DNA of 6,029 bases. Source: Alphaproteobacteria bacterium. GTDB taxonomy: Bacteria; Pseudomonadota; Alphaproteobacteria; Reyranellales; Reyranellaceae. Location of the stretch: positions 1 to 6,029 of the forward strand of contig JABCYT010000242.1 in the NCBI GenBank assembly GCA_013290035.1, written 5' to 3'. Both the position numbers and the translations under genes were made by a program. The notes beneath the pieces were generated by a model. That model saw nothing but the letters and a program-made list of their open reading frames with translations, did not search any database and was not told where the DNA came from. Below are positions 1 to 6,029 of the stretch, piece after piece (the stretch's first letter is position 1; every line of letters starts with the position of its first letter).

Positions 1-1734
<1,734 letters not shown>

Positions 1735-1736
1735 GG

Positions 1737-1750
1737 CAGCGGAACCGCTG
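1737..1750 (+). repeat. Short inverted repeat in the uvrA-HAD gap
   Basis: CAGCGG, then AA, then CCGCTG forms a perfect 6-bp inverted repeat starting 3 bases after the uvrA stop and ending 3 bases before the ATG of the next gene. No T-run follows, so it is not an intrinsic terminator. If it folds, it would cover the place where a ribosome binding site should be; no good Shine-Dalgarno is visible there. Chance occurrence in GC-rich DNA is quite possible. Confidence 0.3.
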
Positions 1751-1753
1751 GCG

Positions 1754-2476
1754 ATGCGTCTGACCGACTTCAAAGCACTGACCTTCGATTGCTACGGCAC
1801 GCTGATCGACTGGGAAACCGGGATGACCGAGGCGCTCCGGCCGCTCACCGGCAGGCTGACCAAGCCGCTGTCGCGCAACGAGGTGCTGGAAGCGCATGCT
1901 AGGCACGAGTCGGAGCAGCAGGCGCAGACGCCGGGCAAGCTCTATCGCGACCTGCTGGCGATCGTGTATCGGCGGCTGGCCGAGGAGTGGGGAGTCTCCG
2001 CATCCTGGTCCGAGTGCGTCACCTACGGCCGGAGCGTTCGCGACTGGCCCGCCTTTGCCGATTCGGCTGGTGCGTTGCAGTACCTGAAAAAGCACTACAA
2101 GCTCGTCATCCTCTCGAATGTCGACAACGACAGCTTCAGCTTCAGCAACCAGAAGCTGGGCGTGGCGTTCGACGCCATCTACACGGCCGAGGATATCGGC
2201 TCCTACAAGCCCAGCCTCGGCAATTTCGAATATATGCTGAAGCAGCTGCGGACTATCGGCGTGAAGGCGGCCGAGATCCTGCACACCGCCGAAAGCCTGT
2301 TCCACGATCACAAGCCGGCCAACCAAGTCGGCCTGGCGTCGTGCTGGATCTATCGTCGGCGCAACGACAAGGGCTTCGGCGCCACCATGAATCCGGGCGC
2401 GATGCCGCGCTACGATTTCCAGTTCACCAGCCTGGCCGAGCTGGCCGAAGCCCATCGCGACGCGCTGCGCGCATAG
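1754..2476 (+). CDS. HAD-superfamily hydrolase, haloacid dehalogenase type II-like
   Basis: A 240-residue cytoplasmic HAD hydrolase. Motif I is FDCYGTLIDWE with the nucleophile Asp12; the second acidic residue of phosphatase-type HADs (DxDGT) is Tyr14 here, the DxYGT form typical of type II (S)-2-haloacid dehalogenases. Motif II is LSN (Ser121-Asn122), motif III is the Lys of YKPS (Lys152), and motif IV is the segment around S181-LFHD185 followed by PA...GL..CWIYRR. The region between motifs I and II (about 20-100) is the helical cap. Length fits the family (about 220-240). By family, the enzyme would hydrolyse a C-halogen or similar bond through an aspartyl ester, but many members have no proven substrate and I cannot confirm the cap-domain arginine needed for dehalogenation. 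The gene starts 19 bases after uvrA, so co-transcription is likely; the ATG is chosen because motif I follows at the normal distance. The Shine-Dalgarno is weak. Confidence 0.88.
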   Translation: MRLTDFKALTFDCYGTLIDWETGMTEALRPLTGRLTKPLSRNEVLEAHARHESEQQAQTPGKLYRDLLAIVYRRLAEEWGVSASWSECVTYGRSVRDWPAFADSAGALQYLKKHYKLVILSNVDNDSFSFSNQKLGVAFDAIYTAEDIGSYKPSLGNFEYMLKQLRTIGVKAAEILHTAESLFHDHKPANQVGLASCWIYRRRNDKGFGATMNPGAMPRYDFQFTSLAELAEAHRDALRA

Positions 2477-2515
2477 TCTTCAGCGCCGGGCCCTCGTGGC
2501 CATTTTCTCTTGCTC

Positions 2516-2536
2516 CTCTGCCCCTTGGGGGCAGGG
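2516..2536 (+). repeat. GC-rich hairpin 40 bases after the HAD stop
   Basis: CTGCCCC (2518-2524), loop TTG, GGGGCAG (2528-2534) form a perfect 7-bp stem. One G-T wobble and one C-G pair extend it to 9 bp. It lies where a transcript end for uvrA-HAD would be expected, but only a weak T-containing stretch (CGTATTTG) follows, so it is better seen as a 3'-end-stabilising stem or a remnant palindromic element than as a strong intrinsic terminator. Confidence 0.45.
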
Positions 2537-2551
2537 CCATCGTATTTGAGC

Positions 2552-2576
2552 AAAAACTCCGTCGTCCCGACCGGAG
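2552..2576 (-). terminator. Candidate rho-independent terminator, minus strand
   Basis: Read on the minus strand, GGTCG-type and CGACGGAG arms pair: 2557-2560 with 2573-2576 and 2561-2564 with 2568-2571. This gives 8 GC-rich pairs with one bulged base (2572) and a 3-base loop (2565-2567). Five T residues follow the stem directly (complement of AAAAA, 2552-2556). This is the classic layout of an intrinsic terminator for leftward transcription. No T-run follows on the plus strand, so it is one-directional. The nearest minus-strand gene upstream ends at 3125, about 550 bases away, so it may stop read-through from that operon or belong to an unseen minus-strand RNA. Confidence 0.5.
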
Positions 2577-2717
2577 CCGAGGCTGGCCAGTTCGTTCTTC
2601 GTCGACCTCGCCAACGCTTTTGTCGCCAAGGGCTTTTTCATGCTGCCGTTCCTGACGGCGCCCCCGCACGCGGGCTAGCACCACCTCACTTCTGGTCTCT
2701 GCCGTCGCGATCTGCCT

Positions 2718-2746
2718 TTGCCGATGTCGGTCGTCAGGCGTTTAAT
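2718..2746 (+). promoter_or_regulatory. Candidate sigma-70 promoter for the small secreted protein gene
   Basis: TTGCCG (2718-2723, 4 of 6 to the -35 consensus) and TTTAAT (2741-2746, 5 of 6 to the -10 consensus) are separated by exactly 17 bases. Transcription would start near 2753, leaving a leader of about 20 bases before the TTG start at 2773 with its GGAGG. Such an AT-rich -10 stands out in this GC-rich region. The upstream alternative starts at 2746 and 2755 would fall within the promoter or at the very start of the transcript, which supports the downstream start. Confidence 0.5.
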
Positions 2747-2762
2747 TGCGCAAGGTGACCTT

Positions 2763-2767
2763 GGAGG
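2763..2767 (+). promoter_or_regulatory. Ribosome binding site GGAGG that sets a TTG start
   Basis: GGAGG lies 5 bases before the TTG at 2773. It is the best Shine-Dalgarno match in front of any candidate start of this gene and places translation directly at the beginning of the signal peptide. An ATG at 2769 overlaps this zone, but it is too close to the site and in a different frame without a sensible product. Confidence 0.65.
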
Positions 2768-2772
2768 CATGC

Positions 2773-3036
2773 TTGATCCGCACGCTTGTGCTGCTCCTTT
2801 CCTGCATCGTCCTTCCAACCGTCGCTGTCGCTCAAACCGACGACGCCGCCTATTGCGCCCAGCTCAAGGAGCTGGTGCTCCGCTATACCGGGGGCGCGGG
2901 CGTTGAGGGCCGCCTCATGCCGGACAAGACGACACTGGGTGCCATATCCGATTGCGACAAGGGAAACACCGCGGCCGGTATTCCCGTGCTGGAAAAGACG
3001 CTGCGGAACAACGGCTTCACGCTGCCGAAGCGCTGA
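2773..3036 (+). CDS. Small secreted protein of unknown function
   Basis: Predicted 87-residue precursor starting at TTG. Residues 1-20 form a Sec signal peptide: a short basic start (MIR), a hydrophobic core (about 5-14) and an AVA-type cleavage site after Ala20. The mature chain of about 67 residues begins QTDDAAYCAQ. It has two cysteines (Cys28 and Cys61), which could form a disulfide in the periplasm, a YCAQLKELVLRY helix-like start, and a C-terminal GNTAAGIPVLEKTLRNNGFTLP-type segment (residues 64-85). I recall similar small proteins annotated as hypothetical in alphaproteobacteria, with the same Tyr-Cys and GIPVLE features, but no known function. Longer starts at TTG 2746 or GTG 2755 would add a poor N-terminus and clash with the likely promoter. 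It stands alone between the HAD gene and a convergent operon. A lipoprotein reading (LLSC, Cys11) is unlikely because the n-region would be too short. Confidence 0.75.
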   Translation: MIRTLVLLLSCIVLPTVAVAQTDDAAYCAQLKELVLRYTGGAGVEGRLMPDKTTLGAISDCDKGNTAAGIPVLEKTLRNNGFTLPKR

Positions 3037-3124
3037 CCTGGAATGGTGCGCCTCCTGCCGCTGCCCGGTCCTGATTGGCGTAGCGCTTGCGGAAACTGAG
3101 GAACCCCCCGCTTCTCGACGCCCC
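3037..3124. other. Convergent intergenic gap
   Basis: Eighty-eight bases between the stop of the small secreted protein gene and the stop of the minus-strand kinase gene. I see no stem-loop with a T-run in either direction here, so transcripts from the two sides may overlap or end by Rho. Confidence 0.5.
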
Positions 3125-4651
3125 CTATGAGCGAGCCGGAGGCTCGCGGTCGGGAAGACCATGACGCCGCCAGGTGATCTGGCCGAGGTCATAGCCGAAC
3201 TGGCGCTCGACGACGGCAGGCGTGGCGTCGGACGCGTCCGCCTTGCGTGCGGCGACACGGGCCTGCGCCACCTCCTTCGGGACGTCGAGCCAGATACCCT
3301 CGAACGGCACGCCGACCTTGCGCGCCAGCGCCTTGGCATCGGCACGCTCGTCCGCGCGGGCGAACACCGCATCGAGCACGACGCTGTGGCCTGTCCGCAA
3401 CACGCGCTCGGCGCGGGCCAGGAAAGCCGCATAGATCGCGGCCGAGGCTTCCGGCGTGTAGCTGCCGGCCGGCATGCGTTCTTCCAGGGCGATCCCCGCC
3501 CGCCGCTTGCGCTCGACGTCGCTGCGCGCCACCACGGCGCCCGGCGATCGGCCGATCTCCGGCGCCATCCTGAGGGCCAGCGTGGTCTTGCCGCTGCCCG
3601 ACAGGCCGCCGATCGCGACCAGCCGCGGCGGCGCCGGCCGCAGGAAGGACAGCGCCACCTTCTGGTAGTCGCGGGCGCGCGACGTGTCGGCGCCGCTCAC
3701 CGCCGCCGCCTGGGCATCGACGAAGGCGCGGATCGAGGCGCGCCGCGACAGGAACATCGGCAGGAGCGCCAGCGCCTCCTCGTGCGGGGCGTCGGCCAGC
3801 TCGGCGATGCGCCACAGCCACTCGTTCAGCAGGCGGTTGGCCAGCGGCCGGAGCCTGCGCTCGCAGAGGTCCATCAGGGTGAACGACAGGTCGTAGAGGA
3901 CGTCGATATTGGCGATGCGCTCGGAGAACTCGATGGCGTCGAACGGCACCGGTTCATTGCCCAGCATGACGATGTTGCGCAGGTGCAGGTCGCCATGGCA
4001 GCGGCGCACCGCGCCGGCCGCCACGCGCCGCGCCACCAGCACCATATGAGGCTCTAGCGCCGCGGGCATCGCCTCGGCCAGGGCCTCGCTGGTCGGCGGA
4101 TCGAGCCGGTCTCCGGCTTCCCGCATCTGCCGCACGTCGGCCGCCACCGAGTGGCGATAGTCGTCGGGCGTGCAGAAACCCGCCCTGATCGGCGCCAGCC
4201 CGTCATGGAAGCGGGCAACGCGGGCGCCCAGCGCGGTCATCAATGCCGGCGTCAGGGCGCCGCGCTCGGCCATGCGGTCGAGCAGGCCGTCCTCGTCGAA
4301 ACGCTGCATGACGACCAGCCAGTCGACCGCATCGGCCGCCGTCTCACCGACCTCGCCCAGCGCCAGCTTGCCGTCGCGGCCACGCTTCACAGGTGCCGTG
4401 CCGAGATAGATCTCGGGCGCCACTTGGCGGTTGATCTCGATCTCGGCGGCGCACATCGCTGCGCGCCGCTCGACGGTCGAGAAATCCATGTAGGGAAACT
4501 TCACCGCCCGTTTCAGCTTGTAGGCGCGCTCGCCGGAGAGGAAGACCACCGCGCCGTGCGTGTCGATGCGCGTGACCGGCGACAGATGCGCCTCGAGGAA
4601 GGCGATCACGGCTGACTGGTCCTCGACGACGAAAGCGGGCTGCCGGCTCAT
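3125..4651 (-). CDS. Two-domain protein: APH-like phosphotransferase fused to P-loop kinase
   Basis: A 508-residue cytoplasmic protein of the group usually annotated as bifunctional aminoglycoside phosphotransferase/ATP-binding protein. The N-terminal domain (about 1-335) has the protein-kinase-like fold of aminoglycoside and choline kinases: a lysine-rich strand (YKLKRAVKFPYMDFST, 44-59), the catalytic loop HGDLHLRN (219-226, with Asp221 and Asn226) and a metal-binding Asp in FDAIEF (Asp238). The C-terminal domain (about 340-508) is a P-loop kinase with Walker A GLSGSGKT (349-356, Lys355), RSD (376-378), a VVLDAVF strand (Asp427) and an Arg-rich lid (around 464-469). Its substrate is unknown for the whole family; aminoglycoside resistance should not be inferred. 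Its ATG lies 4 bases after the upstream transporter gene's stop, and the sequence before it (CCCC) offers no Shine-Dalgarno, so translation probably depends on ribosomes finishing the upstream gene. All key residues are present. Confidence 0.87.
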   Translation of the reverse strand: MSRQPAFVVEDQSAVIAFLEAHLSPVTRIDTHGAVVFLSGERAYKLKRAVKFPYMDFSTVERRAAMCAAEIEINRQVAPEIYLGTAPVKRGRDGKLALGEVGETAADAVDWLVVMQRFDEDGLLDRMAERGALTPALMTALGARVARFHDGLAPIRAGFCTPDDYRHSVAADVRQMREAGDRLDPPTSEALAEAMPAALEPHMVLVARRVAAGAVRRCHGDLHLRNIVMLGNEPVPFDAIEFSERIANIDVLYDLSFTLMDLCERRLRPLANRLLNEWLWRIAELADAPHEEALALLPMFLSRRASIRAFVDAQAAAVSGADTSRARDYQKVALSFLRPAPPRLVAIGGLSGSGKTTLALRMAPEIGRSPGAVVARSDVERKRRAGIALEERMPAGSYTPEASAAIYAAFLARAERVLRTGHSVVLDAVFARADERADAKALARKVGVPFEGIWLDVPKEVAQARVAARKADASDATPAVVERQFGYDLGQITWRRHGLPDREPPARS

Positions 4652-4655
4652 GGGG

Positions 4656-5552
4656 TCAGGCTGCGGGGGCGCGCAATTGGCGGTCGTCCCAGCCGTCGAC
4701 GTGCAGGATGATCTCGGCCTGGGGAAAGGCCTCGTGCAGCATGGCTTCGACGCGGTCGCCGATCACATGGGCGTTGCCCAGCGGCATCGTCGGGTCGACG
4801 ACGATATGGAGCTGGATGAACTTGGTAAGGCCCGCTGACCGCGTTCGCAGCTCGTGCACGTCGCGAACCTCGGGGTGACTGCGCGCGATGGCGAGAATCC
4901 GTTTCCGCTCCCCGTCCGGCAGCTCGCGGTCCATCAGCACGTCGAGCGAATCGCGGGCGACTGTCCAGGCGCCGTGAATGAGGTAGAGCGCCATCAGTCC
5001 CGCCACGCTGCTGTCGATCAGCGGCTGGTCAAGCTTGCCGGAAACATAGAGCCCGACGCCAGTGACGATCGTCGCCACGAGGTCGGTCTTGTAGTGCGCC
5101 ATGTCGGCGCCGATGGCGATCGAGCCGGAACGCTTGACGACATGGCGCTGGAACACCACGAGGCCGAACGTGAGCACCACCGCTAGCGCGCTGATGAACA
5201 GGCCGATTTCCTCCGCACGCACCTGGTGGGGATTGATCAGGCGCTCGCCCACCGCCAGCAGCAGCGCGCTACCTGAGGCGGCGATGAAGCCCGCCTGCAC
5301 CAGGCCTGCCAGGGCCTCGGCCTTGCCGTGGCCGAAGCGATGGTCGGCATCGGCCGGGACCAGCGCCTGGCGCACGGCGAAGAAGGTCACCAGCGAGCCC
5401 ACGAGATCGAGCGAGGTGTCGACCAGCGACGACAGCATGCTCACCGAGTCGGTGACCCACCATGCCGCCGTCTTGGCGGCAATCAGGGTCGCCGCCACCG
5501 ACATCGAGGCGATGGTGGCGAGCCGCATCAGGCGCTGTGGCGCGATCGCCAT
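4656..5552 (-). CDS. fieF: Cation diffusion facilitator, FieF/YiiP-like metal efflux transporter
   Basis: A 298-residue inner-membrane antiporter that exports divalent metal (Zn2+, Fe2+ and similar) in exchange for protons. Six membrane segments are visible at about 10-32, 36-60, 80-101, 115-135, 155-172 and 178-198, then a cytoplasmic dimerisation domain (about 208-290). Every metal ligand known from E. coli FieF is here: transport site Asp45, Asp49, His153, Asp157; interface site Asp68, His71, His75; C-terminal site His233, His249, His262, His284, Asp286 (E. coli numbers +1). The Lys77-Asp207 salt-bridge pair also has its match (Lys77, Asp208). The DD-HD transport site fits Zn/Fe and not the DD-DD type of Mn exporters. 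The start at 5552 is chosen because the ligand numbering then matches and GAGG lies 5 bases upstream; an ATG at 5645 would add 31 residues lying on top of pdxH. It is the middle gene of the pdxH operon; the true metal is not proven. Confidence 0.92.
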   Translation of the reverse strand: MAIAPQRLMRLATIASMSVAATLIAAKTAAWWVTDSVSMLSSLVDTSLDLVGSLVTFFAVRQALVPADADHRFGHGKAEALAGLVQAGFIAASGSALLLAVGERLINPHQVRAEEIGLFISALAVVLTFGLVVFQRHVVKRSGSIAIGADMAHYKTDLVATIVTGVGLYVSGKLDQPLIDSSVAGLMALYLIHGAWTVARDSLDVLMDRELPDGERKRILAIARSHPEVRDVHELRTRSAGLTKFIQLHIVVDPTMPLGNAHVIGDRVEAMLHEAFPQAEIILHVDGWDDRQLRAPAA

Positions 5553-5557
5553 TGTCG

Positions 5558-5561
5558 CCTC
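5558..5561 (-). promoter_or_regulatory. Ribosome binding site overlapping the pdxH stop codon
   Basis: On the minus strand the pdxH stop TGA reads into TGAGG, so GAGG (5561 down to 5558) serves as Shine-Dalgarno 5 bases before the ATG at 5552. This fixes the transporter start over the longer alternative and implies that translation of the two genes is coupled. Confidence 0.65.
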
Positions 5562-6029
5562 AGGGATAAAGGGTCCGCGTCGTCCAGGGCTCGCCTGGCG
5601 CAGCGCGGCGGTATTCCAGCCGGTCGTGCAGGCGGAACGCGCCATCCTGCCAGAACTCGATCAGCAGCGGCTCTAGGCGGAAACCCGACCAGTGCGGCGG
5701 CCGCGGCACCTTGCCGATGACATGCTTGGCGGCGACTTCCGCCACGCGCTTCTCCAGGGCAAAGCGGCTTTCCAGCGGCCGCGACTGATCCGACGCCCAG
5801 GCGCCGATCTGGCTGCCGCGGGCGCGGGTCGCGAAATAGGCATCGGCCTCCTCGGGCGTGGTCGGCGATACCGGTCCTTCCAGGCGCACCTGGCGGCGCA
5901 GCGACTTCCAGTGGAACAGCAGTGCCGCTTTGGGCTGCGCCAGCAGCTGCAGGCCCTTGCGACTTTCGGTGTTGGTGTAGAAGACGAAGCCTGCGGCGTC
6001 GTAGCCCTTCAGCAGCACCATGCGCAGCG
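5560..6029 (-). CDS. pdxH: Pyridoxine/pyridoxamine 5'-phosphate oxidase, C-terminal part
   Basis: PdxH is the FMN enzyme that oxidises pyridoxine or pyridoxamine 5'-phosphate to pyridoxal 5'-phosphate, the last step of de novo and salvage B6 synthesis in the cytoplasm. The frame runs off the right edge; about 155 residues are visible and roughly 65 N-terminal ones are missing, against 218 in E. coli. The methionine at 6021 is internal: it belongs to LRMVLLK, matching RIVLLK of E. coli. Taking that Met as E. coli residue 68, conserved residues line up without a gap: Lys72, Tyr82, Arg88-Lys89, Gln111 (FMN and substrate), Tyr129, Arg133, Ser137 (phosphate of PLP), and Arg197-x-His199 in [13 protein letters not shown] and [12 protein letters not shown] are family signatures. 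It ends in RTLYP, close to the usual C-terminus. It is the first visible gene of a three-gene minus-strand operon whose promoter lies outside the window. Confidence 0.96.
   Translation of the reverse strand, partial: LRMVLLKGYDAAGFVFYTNTESRKGLQLLAQPKAALLFHWKSLRRQVRLEGPVSPTTPEEADAYFATRARGSQIGAWASDQSRPLESRFALEKRVAEVAAKHVIGKVPRPPHWSGFRLEPLLIEFWQDGAFRLHDRLEYRRAAPGEPWTTRTLYP

Larger units (their letters stand above)
2477..2772. other. Non-coding stretch between HAD gene and small secreted protein gene
   Basis: These 296 bases hold no convincing intact gene. From left to right I see a GC-rich hairpin (2516-2536), a stem-loop with a T-run on the minus strand (2552-2576), an open stretch in one plus frame (2550-2678) whose translation looks protein-like but which lacks a usual start codon, and a candidate promoter (2718-2746) for the next gene. 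The two hairpins close together suggest remains of short palindromic intergenic elements, common in alphaproteobacteria; that part is inference. Confidence 0.6.

Noticed and set aside
2424..2684. 86-codon minus-strand frame overlapping the HAD 3' end
   Set aside because: Arg-rich composition without a domain, antisense overlap with HAD, and the minus-strand terminator lies inside it.
2746..2772. Longer N-terminus of the small secreted protein (TTG 2746 or GTG 2755)
   Set aside because: TTG 2746 overlaps the likely -10 box, GTG 2755 sits at the expected transcript start, and neither has a ribosome site as good as the GGAGG before 2773.
2773..2805. Lipobox (LLSC, Cys11) in the small secreted protein
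   Set aside because: The Cys would come after only ten residues, too short for a lipoprotein signal, while an AVA cleavage site after residue 20 fits a normal Sec signal.
2734..3432. 232-codon minus-strand frame spanning the small secreted gene and the kinase 3' end
   Set aside because: It overlaps the kinase out of frame and the small gene antisense; the product is low-complexity Arg/Ser/Pro and has no motif. It could only be the path of read-through transcription, not a protein.
3161..4057. 298-codon open frame on the plus strand inside the kinase gene
   Set aside because: Its product is rich in Arg, Gly, His and Ala with no domain, and the opposite strand has an intact catalytic loop and Walker A.
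3125..4651. Calling the kinase an aminoglycoside resistance gene
   Set aside because: The APH-like fold is shared by many small-molecule kinases, and this fusion family is a chromosomal group with no shown resistance role.
5553..5645. N-terminal extension of the transporter to an ATG at 5645
   Set aside because: It lies on pdxH coding sequence, adds residues not seen in the family, and a good GAGG ribosome site precedes the ATG at 5552.

Overview
The window reads as high-GC chromosomal DNA from a proteobacterium. Alphaproteobacterial origin is most likely, judging from the base composition, the codon use and the look of the gene products, but no marker here fixes the genus. It holds housekeeping genes and a few conserved but poorly characterised ones. 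I see no mobile element, CRISPR array, tRNA or rRNA.

Layout: the plus strand carries the 3' part of uvrA (1-1734, cut by the left edge). A 240-residue HAD-superfamily hydrolase of the type II haloacid dehalogenase group (1754-2476) follows closely. Next comes a 296-base non-coding stretch (2477-2772) with a GC-rich hairpin, a good candidate intrinsic terminator facing the minus strand, and a candidate sigma-70 promoter. That promoter leads into a small secreted protein gene (2773-3036) that starts at a TTG codon. After a convergent 88-base gap the minus strand carries three tightly packed genes, read from the right edge leftwards: pdxH (its first ~65 codons lie outside the window), a FieF-like cation diffusion facilitator, and a two-domain protein joining an aminoglycoside-phosphotransferase-like domain to a P-loop kinase.

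How they fit together: UvrA recognises DNA damage in nucleotide excision repair; the HAD gene may simply share its transcript. The minus-strand trio has gaps of 7 and 4 bases and is almost certainly one operon with coupled translation. It links pyridoxal-phosphate synthesis, divalent metal efflux and a kinase of unknown substrate. The transporter keeps every metal ligand of E. coli FieF at the same or a +1 residue position, and PdxH keeps its FMN and substrate residues with no insertions or deletions over the visible part. Both are very probably functional.

I found no clearly new multi-gene system. The points most worth a second look are the double-kinase fusion in the metal/PLP operon, the small secreted protein with its promoter, and the minus-strand terminator that sits far from any gene it could serve.
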